Shown piece by piece: positions 9,236 to 17,106 of a stretch of 38,258 nt of DNA (its first letter is position 1; each line of letters starts with the position of its first letter). The stretch is taken from contig JAZNYQ010000103.1 of NCBI GenBank assembly GCA_045594545.1, positions 1 through 38,258 on the forward strand, in the 5' to 3' direction. Both the position numbers and the translations under genes were made by a program. The notes below the pieces were generated by a model. The model was given only the letters and a program-made list of their open reading frames with translations. It did no database searches and was not told where the DNA came from. This DNA comes from CAKSHC01 sp045594545. GTDB lineage: Bacteria > Bacillota > Clostridia > Oscillospirales > UMGS1783.

Positions 9236-10999
9236 TTACTCGACCACCGTGTGAGTTTTCGCATCGGCAACATCACGCACAAACGTCGATGTTGAACAGA
9301 TACTCGGCGTACAAGAGATTTCGCTGATTCCGGCAATCCCGCTTACTGTCAGAACCATAGTCGGTGTTTTTGAGGTATCCCTGTTCGGATTCATCCAAGA
9401 CTCTTTATACGTCGTCAGCAGACTCTGAGTAAAGGCATAAGAAAAGTTTGTCGTCTTTTCATTCTTGGTCACAGCCAGATTCATCTCGATCTCTACCCCG
9501 TCACCGGCAGCCAGCAAGTCATAGGCATCCGTGTTTGTGAATACTAACTGGGCACCAAAGGCAACCGAATTTTCCGTTGCATCACGCGGACCGGCACTCT
9601 TGAAATCATAATTATAGAAACGGTAACACTTATCGGTACTGTCATACAACGGCAAGGCCGTGTTGTCCGGCTGAAGAACGGTAAATGCCGTGGTCATATC
9701 CTTATCTATAATAACGCCACCGCTGACACCGTCTCTTGTGTCAATCAAATCGCCAAAACTCATTAGATTATTCGCTTTAACAGAAAAACCGTTGAGATCA
9801 ACCGTAACACCTGACGGAATAACTAAGGCGGTATCGCTTGTCATATCCGAATACCCCATCAGCGTGATCGTGTCACCGGACTTAGCGACATCCAGCGCTT
9901 CGGCAAACGAGGCATACATCGTTTCACCAATGGCCGCAGAAGAGAACCGATCAGAGGTTATAACGTCTAAGGTAGTATCATAAGTCGCAGTAGAATAACC
10001 CAATGTTTTTCCATGGATACTGCACAATCCGTCTACGATATTGTCATCGTCTGTGGTACTGTTTTGTCTGGTTGTTAACGCAAACGAAGCCACGCCGTAA
10101 CAACCTGTTTCATCCTTAGTCATGGCAGTAGAATGGAAATGTTCCAGGGGGCGGTTAGTCGCTGATGTAAATGCCAGTTGATTATCTGACAATTTCGCCG
10201 ATAACGCCGAGTCAAAGGTAGGGGTTATGTTATCCACCTGAGTTCCTTTTATTGTGTAACCTCTCAAACGGAATATATTGTTATTGGCAATACTGTCCTT
10301 ATCGACATCATCATTGAATTCCACCAGCCACGTATAACCAGCCGTCGATGCACCAATTTTTTCCGCCAATGCCGTTGGCATCGGAGCAACATTAGTAATG
10401 CGGAAGGGATGCTGCGTAACGGTTACCTGAGTTGAGGGATTCGATAGTTCCACATTCGACTCATTGGTTAGCTTAGTAAAGTCGTTGGTGGTAGGAAACC
10501 AAAATTTACAAGAAACCAATCCCATAGCATAACCGCTATTGACATCATCTTTTTTAGTTGTTGTAGAGCGCAGAATATCAAAATGCTTATAAAATGTTAA
10601 GTTATTAGAAGGAACATTGCTGTAGCCAAAGAGAATGGCATTATCTTCACACTTTCCTAAATAACTCAGCCCCATATTATCTGTTGAGCTATTATCCTGA
10701 GCACGCTTGATTGAGCCGGTCATGAGAATGCGAGCCGTTATTGTTTTTTCATTAAGAGCAGTTAACATCTCGTCTGAGGGCTTGCTGTTGAAGGTCACAA
10801 TGACCATTCGGCCTTTATAGGCAGCTATCGTATCATCTGACACGCCAAGAGCGGACAGGTAGGCCGAATTGTCCGGTGCCTCTTCGACCGATACGATCTT
10901 AAATTCCTCGGTCGAGTCATTTGCCTGTACCGCCATCGGCAAGCCGATGAGCATGCACAGAGCCAAAAGTAGCGCTAAAATTTTCTTTGCTTTCTTCAT
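9236..10999 (-). CDS. Secreted surface-type protein with beta-solenoid region
   Basis: Unknown function, 587 residues. Residues 1-26 are a signal peptide. Residues about 30-190 match the N-terminal unit of the giant protein: EFKIVSVEEAPD and GRMVIVTFNSKPSDEMLTAL against EFKIIKVEEMSD and GRTVLMYFNNTPSAEMLENL. A second unit covers about 198-345. Residues 355-432 (ASFAEALDVAKSGDTITLMG, IPSGVTVDLNGFSV) resemble the start of a parallel beta-helix as found in many Firmicute surface proteins. The C-terminal part is beta-rich and has no transmembrane helix or sortase signal, so it is either released or held non-covalently. It has GGAGG eight bases before the ATG. It follows the GH127-type gene by 110 bases and precedes the 41-codon gene. 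Confidence 0.8.
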   Translation of the reverse strand: MKKAKKILALLLALCMLIGLPMAVQANDSTEEFKIVSVEEAPDNSAYLSALGVSDDTIAAYKGRMVIVTFNSKPSDEMLTALNEKTITARILMTGSIKRAQDNSSTDNMGLSYLGKCEDNAILFGYSNVPSNNLTFYKHFDILRSTTTKKDDVNSGYAMGLVSCKFWFPTTNDFTKLTNESNVELSNPSTQVTVTQHPFRITNVAPMPTALAEKIGASTAGYTWLVEFNDDVDKDSIANNNIFRLRGYTIKGTQVDNITPTFDSALSAKLSDNQLAFTSATNRPLEHFHSTAMTKDETGCYGVASFALTTRQNSTTDDDNIVDGLCSIHGKTLGYSTATYDTTLDVITSDRFSSAAIGETMYASFAEALDVAKSGDTITLMGYSDMTSDTALVIPSGVTVDLNGFSVKANNLMSFGDLIDTRDGVSGGVIIDKDMTTAFTVLQPDNTALPLYDSTDKCYRFYNYDFKSAGPRDATENSVAFGAQLVFTNTDAYDLLAAGDGVEIEMNLAVTKNEKTTNFSYAFTQSLLTTYKESWMNPNRDTSKTPTMVLTVSGIAGISEISCTPSICSTSTFVRDVADAKTHTVVE

Positions 11000-11109
11000 A
11001 AGATTTTCCTCCGTTTAAATTTTTTTTATTTCACTCCCTGATGGGGAGAAAACATCGTTATCATCATAGAATTCACCCTAAAACTGCCGGTATTTCTTGG
11101 TGATTTCCG

Positions 11110-12918
11110 TCAAATTTTAGGCAGTTCTGTCATGCGAAGTTTAGCACAGCCGTAAGGATACAAGTCGATCTCTCGCTCCTCGCCGATCGCCTTGGTCGAC
11201 TGCGGAATCTTCGCGCAGACCGTTTCATAGCCATCTTCAAAGCCCCAATCTATTGGCTTGACCTTAGCCCTGACTGTCACGGGCGGTTTCCGGCTTGAGA
11301 ACGGAACTTCATTTACGCCGTTAAACTGCCTCTGCAACTCTTCGGCACAGTAGGCATAATTCCAATCGGAAGTGGGTACATATTCATAGTCACAATACGG
11401 GAATTTTCTTTCCACCCCATCCTTCTCATATTCATTCATGCGCTTCTCATAGGAAATCGGCACCGAGAAGACCAACGAACCGCACTGTACCGTATGTAAC
11501 CCATGCGGACGGGATACCGAGCGGGGCTTTGTTTCAAAACGAATGCAAATCTCGGTATCACTATGGGCGGAAATTTCAAAGGTAAGCATATCCCCTGTAG
11601 CCGGCTTGCCATTCACCGTCAGATTTTCAGCAAAGGAAGGGATACGAATCTGAAAGGTAAAATCCGAGCCCGCCTGCACCCGATAGGTGACGCTATTCTC
11701 AAAGGGATAATTGGTTTCCACAGTAATGCGACGGTTTCCGTCCTGCAATTCCGCCGGAACCATCAGTGCGCTGAGCACCGTATCATCCCGATGCAGAAAC
11801 GCCGAAAGCGCAAATTTTGGCCAACCCTGACCGAAATTTGCCGTGCAACAACCAAAATGCGGCTCCAGCCCGAACAAATGGGCTTCTGAGTTGTTGGTTC
11901 TGAATAATGATTTACCGGGAAATTTTTCACAGGCGATCTGGTTGCTCATCTGCACATATTGGTGCGTCCACATATCATCGCTGACGGTAGCCGGCAGGGC
12001 GTTATACGCCAACACTTCCAGTCGCTCCGCCCATTTTCTGTCACCGGTATAGGCGTAGAGCCATTCATACGAATACATCTGCTCCACAACTGAGCACAGC
12101 TCGGTACCTTGGATCGGGCTTAATCCCGACAGACACTCGTCGCCGGTAAATGTTTCGACCGGCGTTCCATTGTACTGTGTCAATACTTCACGCAGGTATT
12201 CCGCCTGATCGGTATACGCCTCACCCAGCAAATCACAACTGACCGCCTCGGATTTAAGCATCATGACCAAGTTCACGATATGGGTCTGCAATCGCCAACG
12301 GTTAAGCGGTCGATACCATTCCGAAGTTAATTCCTTATAGTCCACGCCCTGTTCTTTTAACAGAGCAGCGAGATCCTGAATCCACGCTTCGTTATATTTT
12401 TTATGTAGGAAGTTAAGGGCGACAAAGCCTTCAAACCAACGGAACTTGCCCCATTCGATCAGGCGCAACTTCCCATCCCGAAGCCCCTCATAGAAGTTTC
12501 GTAATACGCGGTAGATAACGGTAGGGATCCGTTCATCCCGAGAACATTCGTAATACACCGTCAGCACCTTAGTGATCAGCAAAACCGCCCAGGTGTCATA
12601 GGTGGTGCGCTTATCCTCGGCGCACGGACAAATCCAGCCATCCTCTTTTTGCGCCGCCAAAATGGCATCGATATATTTCTTGGCTCTGGCAATTTTATCT
12701 TTGTCATTCAACAGATACGCCAAGGGGATAAAACCGTCCAGCCAATAGGGCACACGCTCCCAGCCTTCTCGATCGCCGCCGATCCAAGCGCTGTCCCGCA
12801 CGTCCGGCCATATGATATCCAGATGACCATTCAGCCCCTCTGCTTGGATCTCCAACTGACGTTTAAGCCATCCGTTTGGTTTTATTTCATTTGTTGTATA
12901 GAAGTTCCACTGTGTCAT
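11110..12918 (-). CDS. GH127/DUF1680-type glycosidase (beta-L-arabinofuranosidase-like)
   Basis: Probable cytoplasmic glycoside hydrolase with an alpha/alpha-barrel; family members characterised so far include beta-L-arabinofuranosidases. The family metal-site pattern is visible: GTELC (Glu273 and Cys275) and HFGCCTANFGQGWPKF (Cys357-Cys358), where in the characterised enzyme a cysteine acts as nucleophile next to zinc. The opening FYTTNEIKPNGWLKRQLEIQ is typical of the family. I use the ATG at 12918, which has GGAGA six bases upstream and begins just before the conserved part; an in-frame ATG at 12960 has no ribosome site. No signal peptide is seen. It is the first gene of the leftward operon and faces the aldolase gene across the control region. 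DUF1680 proteins are functionally broad, so the sugar is not fixed by sequence. Confidence 0.85.
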   Translation of the reverse strand: MTQWNFYTTNEIKPNGWLKRQLEIQAEGLNGHLDIIWPDVRDSAWIGGDREGWERVPYWLDGFIPLAYLLNDKDKIARAKKYIDAILAAQKEDGWICPCAEDKRTTYDTWAVLLITKVLTVYYECSRDERIPTVIYRVLRNFYEGLRDGKLRLIEWGKFRWFEGFVALNFLHKKYNEAWIQDLAALLKEQGVDYKELTSEWYRPLNRWRLQTHIVNLVMMLKSEAVSCDLLGEAYTDQAEYLREVLTQYNGTPVETFTGDECLSGLSPIQGTELCSVVEQMYSYEWLYAYTGDRKWAERLEVLAYNALPATVSDDMWTHQYVQMSNQIACEKFPGKSLFRTNNSEAHLFGLEPHFGCCTANFGQGWPKFALSAFLHRDDTVLSALMVPAELQDGNRRITVETNYPFENSVTYRVQAGSDFTFQIRIPSFAENLTVNGKPATGDMLTFEISAHSDTEICIRFETKPRSVSRPHGLHTVQCGSLVFSVPISYEKRMNEYEKDGVERKFPYCDYEYVPTSDWNYAYCAEELQRQFNGVNEVPFSSRKPPVTVRAKVKPIDWGFEDGYETVCAKIPQSTKAIGEEREIDLYPYGCAKLRMTELPKI

Positions 12919-13039
12919 TGCATTTCTCCATTTTGTGGGCTTGGCTTTAGGATCCACCATGACAGATTAAAATTCGATGTCAGATCACTTTTTTGAATGA
13001 TTGCACTTTAATAATACCAAATGTTTTCAAATGATTGAT

Positions 13040-13140
13040 ATAACAATCTTGTCTTTTTTAAAAAATTGTTTTCCAGGTTATCCACATTCTGGGGGTGCGC
13101 TGTTCAGATGCTTATAATAACAAAATAGCAAGATTGTTAT
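13040..13140. promoter_or_regulatory. Paired divergent operator-like sites
   Basis: The 12-mer CAAGATTGTTAT occurs exactly twice in the 270-base divergent region: on the minus strand at 13040-13051, facing the GH127 operon, and on the plus strand at 13129-13140, facing eda. Centres are 89 bp apart, about 8.5 helical turns. Similarity continues weakly into TCAT a few bases on. A TATAAT at 13113-13118 lies just upstream of the second copy, with no good -35, which fits an activator-controlled promoter. The AraC-type fusion protein encoded at the end of the rightward operon is the natural candidate for binding; that is inference. Confidence 0.6.
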
Positions 13141-13190
13141 TGATAGTCATCAAAGTATCGCCTAAACTATATTGAATAGGAGGTATATAT

Positions 13191-13853
13191 ATGTATAATA
13201 AAATTATAAATTCCATCTTAGAGCATAAAATTATCGTTATCGTAAGAGGTGTAGATAAGGACAAACTGATTCCTTTGACAGAAGCGCTGTACGCCGGTGG
13301 CATTCGTCTCATGGAGATCACCTATAGCGCAAACGGATCCATATCTGACCAAGAAACGGCTGAAAACATTCGCATGCTATCTCATTGTTTTGAAGGGAAA
13401 ATGCATATTGGTGCAGGCACGGTACTGACACCCGAGCAGGTTACGCTTACCAAGCATGCCGGCGGCCGATTTATCATCTCGCCCAATACCGATAAGAGTG
13501 TTATTACCAAAACCAAAGAACTCGGTCTGATCTCCATGCCCGGCGCCCTTACTCCGTCTGAAATACAGAAAGCGCATATCTACGGTGCAGACTTTGTAAA
13601 GGTCTTCCCTATCAATAGTTTGGGGGCAGGCTACCTGAAGGCAATCAAAGCCCCGCTTTCTCACATCAAGCTTCTGGCTGTCGGCGGAATAAATGAGAAG
13701 AACATGAATGATTATCTGAGGGCCGGCGCCTGCGGATTCGGGGTTGGCGCAAATCTTGTCAATAACAGCCTTATTAAAGCAAATGATTTTGAATCGATCA
13801 CAAACTTAGCAAAACAATATACGGCGGTAATAAAAGAATGTCAACCTATATAA
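13191..13853 (+). CDS. eda: KDPG/KDPGal aldolase
   Basis: Class I aldolase that splits 2-keto-3-deoxy-6-phospho-gluconate or -galactonate into pyruvate and glyceraldehyde 3-phosphate in the cytoplasm. The length, 220 residues, fits the family. The Schiff-base lysine is Lys137 in GADFVKVFP; Glu42 in MEITYS and Arg19 in VRG are the usual active-site partners, and GAGTVLT (74-80) and the late AVGGIN complete the phosphate-binding barrel ends. The ribosome site AGGAGG lies seven bases before the ATG. It is the first gene of the rightward operon and overlaps dgoK by 16 bases, which points to a 2-keto-3-deoxygalactonate route more than Entner-Doudoroff. No dehydratase for making the substrate is in the window. 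Confidence 0.93.
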   Translation: MYNKIINSILEHKIIVIVRGVDKDKLIPLTEALYAGGIRLMEITYSANGSISDQETAENIRMLSHCFEGKMHIGAGTVLTPEQVTLTKHAGGRFIISPNTDKSVITKTKELGLISMPGALTPSEIQKAHIYGADFVKVFPINSLGAGYLKAIKAPLSHIKLLAVGGINEKNMNDYLRAGACGFGVGANLVNNSLIKANDFESITNLAKQYTAVIKECQPI

Positions 13854-14779
13854 CCATTGACGGAGGAACCTCCAATACAAGAATTTACCTTGTCGAAAAC
13901 CAATCGATCCTGGATACAGTTCGCCTATCGATGGGCGCAAGAAAAGGCATGGAAAATGCGAATGCATTAAAAGATGCCATAAAAGCGGGAATCCTTGAGA
14001 TATTATCCAAGAATCATATACAGGAGGAGCGCATCACAAGAATTTTGGCCTCCGGCATGATCACCAGCGAATTTGGTTTATGCAACGTTCCGCATATCAC
14101 TGTTCCGGCAGGGATAGAAGAACTTCACAGCAACATGAAAGAGATTTCTCTTCCCGATATCTCTTCGATCCCATTTGTATTTATTCCAGGCGTAAAGACC
14201 CGTTGCGAAACGCTGGAAACAGCGGATATTATGCGAGGCGAGGAAACCGAGCTTATGGGCTTGGCTCAGATCGGTCGGTGCGCTTATGTTCTTCCCGGTT
14301 CACATTCAAAGATCATTTATACCGATAATAAAAATCGTATCATTGACTTTTCCACAATGTTGACCGGCGAAATGGTCGCCTCGATATCGCAGCACACGAT
14401 CCTTAGCGATGCCGTACGGCTGGATATTGCCACTATCGACTCTGACTTTTTGTTGAAAGGATTTCAGTACTGTCAAAAACGCGGCATAAACGAGGCTCTT
14501 TTCAAGGTTCGCATCTTAAAGAACATCTTTCAGTGCACCGCAGAAGAGATCTACAGTTTTTTCTTGGGCGTAGTCCTGTGTCAGGAGATCGAGCTGCTTG
14601 AAAAAAGTCCTGTTGATACCATAATCTTGGGTGGACGAGAGCAAATACGAAACGCCATGGCAATCATACTCAAACAAACATCAAACAAGAAAATTATTTG
14701 CTTAAACAGCAAGGAGGTGGAGCTTTCCACATCCCTGGGGATGGTTCATATATATGAACACAAAGGAAAGGAAAAATAA
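13838..14779 (+). CDS. dgoK: 2-keto-3-deoxygalactonate kinase
   Basis: Phosphorylates 2-keto-3-deoxygalactonate at C6, supplying the substrate for the aldolase encoded just upstream. The 313-residue protein opens with the family's ATP-binding strand-turn YITIDGGTSNTRIYLV, followed by MGARKG, and later has LPGSHSKIIY, STMLTGEM and a C-terminal IILGGRE, all features of the DgoK fold (actin-like ATPase superfamily). The start overlaps the end of eda by 16 bases, so translation is probably coupled; the ribosome site itself is poor. Kinase and aldolase together form the last two steps of galactonate catabolism and also of some uronate and anhydrogalactose routes. Which of these feeds it here cannot be told from the window. 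Confidence 0.9.
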   Translation: MSTYITIDGGTSNTRIYLVENQSILDTVRLSMGARKGMENANALKDAIKAGILEILSKNHIQEERITRILASGMITSEFGLCNVPHITVPAGIEELHSNMKEISLPDISSIPFVFIPGVKTRCETLETADIMRGEETELMGLAQIGRCAYVLPGSHSKIIYTDNKNRIIDFSTMLTGEMVASISQHTILSDAVRLDIATIDSDFLLKGFQYCQKRGINEALFKVRILKNIFQCTAEEIYSFFLGVVLCQEIELLEKSPVDTIILGGREQIRNAMAIILKQTSNKKIICLNSKEVELSTSLGMVHIYEHKGKEK

Positions 14780-14780
14780 C

Positions 14781-16445
14781 ATGTTGATAACTGACAGAGA
14801 GCAATTGAAAAACTATGATTCTGCGCACCGTGTATGGCAAGGGATCCCCGGCATTGCGCGCACAAAGAGCGGACGCACATTCATTTCCGCTTATTCGGGA
14901 AATGTAAAGGAAACATACGGTAATTTTTGTTTTGTTTTAGCAAGTGACAGCGATTCTGATTTTGGCGAACCGATCATCACCGCCTATAAAGACGGGGATT
15001 TTCGCTGCTTTGATCCGGTTTTATGGATCGACCCGTTAAACCGACTTTGGTTTATTTGGAATGTCATGCCGGGCGAGGAGGTATGGGGCTCCATCTGTGC
15101 GGATCCCGATGCAGACGAGTTACAATGGGGCGAAGAATTTTACATTGGTCGCGGCGTCATGATGAACAAGCCCATTGTATTAACCAGCGGCGAATGGCTA
15201 TTCCCGATTGCCTTTTGGAAGGAAAGCATATACAAAGAAATGAGAAAGCTGCCTCAGCAGAGCGATGATGTGTCCGGTGCTTATGTCTATAAGACGTCTG
15301 ACAACGGTAAGAGCTTTATCAAGCTGGGGGGCGCAGTCATTCGGGACCGTTCGTTTGATGAGCATATGGTCATCGAATTGGAAAACAACCTGCTGATGAT
15401 GCTGGTAAGAACAAACTACGGTATCGCCGTATCGTATTCCTATGACCGTGGCATGAACTGGGATATGGGGACCGACAGCAAACTGGGCGGACCTTGCTCC
15501 AGATTTCACATTACCCGTCTGCGTTCAGGACGGATCCTCTTGATCAATCACTATCATTTTGAAGGACGAAACAATCTAACCGCCCTGCTTTCTGAAGACG
15601 ACGGGAAAACTTATCCTTATACCCTGCTACTTGATGAACGCAGATCGGTCTCCTATCCGGATGCCATGGAGGGGGATGACGGATTTATCTACATCGTTTA
15701 TGATAGAGAGCGAGGCTGTTTTAAGTCCACTCTGGACGAGGCGTATGCCGATGCGCGTGAGATCTTGACAGCAAAGATCACAGAGGAGGATATTATCAAC
15801 GGTGCAGTCAAAACCGAGGGCAGTTTTTTGAAACATGTTATCAGCAAGCTTGACCGTCTGGATCCACAGCTTTGCAACCCCTTTGTCGAGAAGGAAAGTA
15901 ATTATGAAATTGCACAAGCTCTTATCAACAGCAAGGAAACGGACATTATCAATACGGTATTTAGCCGATATCCCATCAACTGCATCAACCTTCATAATTT
16001 GGATGCCAGAAAGATGGACTCGCTTATTACAAAATTTAATGAGTCCGGTAGCAAGAATGTAGCGATTCTGGAGGAATTGATTCAACTTGTTCGACAGTCT
16101 CCCCAAACAAAGCAGGATGTTTCCCCGATTATTAGAATGACTAAGGCTCTCATTGATGAAACATTTAATGAGGATCAATCCCTTACCGAGATTGCTAAGA
16201 AATTGAATATCAGTGTTTACTATTTATCGCACATTTTCAAGTCGGTTACGGGAACCAGCATCATATCCTATCGAAACGAAATGCGGCTGACCATGGCAAA
16301 AAAACTTCTTATTCAAACCGATCTCAGTGTAACTGATATCGCCGGTAAAGTCGGATTTTCAAGTGCCTCGTATTTCTCAGAACTTTTCATAAAAAGGGAA
16401 AACATTTCTCCGGTCGAATACAGAAAGTACCACAAAGATTCATAA
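14781..16445 (+). CDS. Sialidase-like beta-propeller fused to AraC-type DNA-binding domain
   Basis: A fusion of 554 residues. Residues about 15-345 are a sialidase/BNR-type propeller: three Asp-box motifs (TSDNGKSF, SYDRGMNW, SEDDGKTY), an opening GIPGIARTKSGR, and the signature SYPDAMEGDDGFIYIVYDRE typical of cytosolic exo-sialidase-like proteins. A helical linker of about 100 residues follows. Residues about 450-554 carry the two helix-turn-helix motifs of the AraC/XylS family (SLTEIAKKLNISVYYLSHIF and SVTDIAGKVGFSSASYFSEL). With no signal peptide it is cytoplasmic, so the propeller probably senses, or hydrolyses, a glycan intermediate and controls the locus. The arginine expected in the first sialidase motif is not in its usual place, so activity is uncertain. 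I chose the ATG at 14781, one base after the dgoK stop, with AAGGA upstream; an in-frame ATG at 14754 is possible. Confidence 0.85.
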   Translation: MLITDREQLKNYDSAHRVWQGIPGIARTKSGRTFISAYSGNVKETYGNFCFVLASDSDSDFGEPIITAYKDGDFRCFDPVLWIDPLNRLWFIWNVMPGEEVWGSICADPDADELQWGEEFYIGRGVMMNKPIVLTSGEWLFPIAFWKESIYKEMRKLPQQSDDVSGAYVYKTSDNGKSFIKLGGAVIRDRSFDEHMVIELENNLLMMLVRTNYGIAVSYSYDRGMNWDMGTDSKLGGPCSRFHITRLRSGRILLINHYHFEGRNNLTALLSEDDGKTYPYTLLLDERRSVSYPDAMEGDDGFIYIVYDRERGCFKSTLDEAYADAREILTAKITEEDIINGAVKTEGSFLKHVISKLDRLDPQLCNPFVEKESNYEIAQALINSKETDIINTVFSRYPINCINLHNLDARKMDSLITKFNESGSKNVAILEELIQLVRQSPQTKQDVSPIIRMTKALIDETFNEDQSLTEIAKKLNISVYYLSHIFKSVTGTSIISYRNEMRLTMAKKLLIQTDLSVTDIAGKVGFSSASYFSELFIKRENISPVEYRKYHKDS

Positions 16446-16552
16446 CCTGATTATCTAACTGCGATTTTCGAATTGCCTCAAATAGCATTTTTATTCCAAG
16501 ATTGCAGAAGCCAAAGCAAAACTAAGATTATCACAATTGGCATAAACAAAGA

Positions 16553-16580
16553 CACCGCCACGGAACAATCCGTGGCGGTG
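16553..16580 (+). terminator. Hairpin after the rightward operon
   Basis: A perfect 11-bp stem (CACCGCCACGG / CCGTGGCGGTG) with a six-base loop, about 110 bases past the stop of the fusion gene. The following ATGTTTTGG is a poor T-run, so termination may be partial. Confidence 0.5.
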
Positions 16581-16721
16581 ATGTTTTGGTGGTGTAAAAA
16601 ATGAGCAGGTTGAAGTCACTCTACTTCGACTTTGGTGTGTTTAGTTTTGATTCAATGAAACTAATCTTTTGTGCCAAAGTGGCGAAAAGCTTTATATCAC
16701 AAGGGTTTTCGGAAATATAAA

Positions 16722-16766
16722 AAGAACGAAAGTTGCAATACCAAAGGTATCATAACTTTCGTTCTT
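16722..16766 (-). terminator. Terminator of tRNA-Pro
   Basis: A 13-bp stem (AAGAACGAAAGTT / AACTTTCGTTCTT) with an inner ATACC/GGTAT stem lies directly after the tRNA on the minus strand and is followed by TTTATATTT. It is a standard intrinsic terminator. Confidence 0.85.
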
Positions 16767-16769
16767 ATA

Positions 16770-16846
16770 TGGTCGAGGTGACAGGACTTGAACCTGCGGC
16801 CTCTGCGTCCCGAACGCAGCGCTCTACCAAACTGAGCCACACCTCG
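16770..16846 (-). tRNA. tRNA-Pro (anticodon CGG)
   Basis: The acceptor stem CGAGGTG pairs with CACCTCG; the anticodon stem CTGCG/CGCAG encloses the loop TTCGGGA, giving anticodon CGG, which reads proline CCG. The T-loop GGTTCAAGTCC is present and the 3' CCA is encoded. It is 77 bases including CCA. Confidence 0.95.
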
Positions 16847-16866
16847 ATCTCTTGCGTACGCAATAT

Positions 16867-16895
16867 ATTATACGATTACAAACACAAAATGTCAA
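16867..16895 (-). promoter_or_regulatory. Promoter of tRNA-Pro
   Basis: Perfect TTGACA (16890-16895) and TATAAT (16867-16872) with a 17-bp spacer, about 20 bases before the mature 5' end. This is a strong sigma-A promoter. Confidence 0.9.
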
Positions 16896-16919
16896 GTCAA
16901 TTATGAAAATAATTGGAAG

Positions 16920-16949
16920 AAAAACAACTACTTTGAAGTAGTTGTTTTT
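16920..16949 (-). terminator. Terminator of tRNA-Arg
   Basis: The inverted repeat AAAAACAACTACTT / AAGTAGTTGTTTTT follows the tRNA-Arg gene by two bases and ends in a T-run on the minus strand. Confidence 0.85.
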
Positions 16950-16951
16950 CA

Positions 16952-17026
16952 TGGCACCCCCTGCGAGAATCGAACTCACAACTAACCCTTAGGAGGGGTT
17001 TATTATATCCATTTAACTAAGGGGGC
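16952..17026 (-). tRNA. tRNA-Arg (anticodon CCT)
   Basis: The acceptor GCCCCCT pairs with AGGGGGT (with G-U at the first pair); the stem AACCC/GGGTT encloses the loop CTCCTAA, giving anticodon CCT, which reads arginine AGG. The T-arm GTGAG/CTCGC encloses TTCGATT. The CCA end is encoded. It is 75 bases. Confidence 0.94.
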
Positions 17027-17043
17027 GTATATAAGCTTGTATT

Positions 17044-17072
17044 ATTGTACTCCAGTCAACCCTTTTTGTCAA
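17044..17072 (-). promoter_or_regulatory. Promoter of tRNA-Arg
   Basis: TTGACA (17067-17072), a 17-bp spacer, and TACAAT (17044-17049), placed about 18 bases before the tRNA 5' end. Confidence 0.85.
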
Positions 17073-17081
17073 CTATAGAAA

Positions 17082-17106
17082 AAACTGCGATATAATATCG
17101 CAGTTT
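17082..17106 (-). terminator. Terminator of the small-gene cluster
   Basis: The stem AAACTGCGAT / ATCGCAGTTT with a five-base loop is followed by TTTTTTC on the minus strand. It overlaps the stop region of the last small gene. Confidence 0.88.

Larger units (their letters stand above)
16446..16769. other. Gap with no convincing gene
   Basis: Apart from two hairpins listed separately, this stretch holds only a 39-codon plus-strand frame at 16601-16720 without a good ribosome site. I see no recognisable gene, insertion sequence or attachment repeat. Confidence 0.6.

Noticed and set aside
13078..13086. A perfect TTATCCACA DnaA box in the divergent region
   Set aside because: It is single, with no cluster of boxes, no AT-rich unwinding element and no dnaA or dnaN nearby; probably chance.
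14781..15820. The propeller as an active secreted sialidase
   Set aside because: There is no signal peptide, it is fused to a DNA-binding domain, and the first arginine of the triad is not in place; activity cannot be claimed.
16601..16720. A 39-codon plus-strand frame after the rightward operon
   Set aside because: No good ribosome site, no recognisable family, and it runs up to the tRNA terminator; not enough to call a gene.
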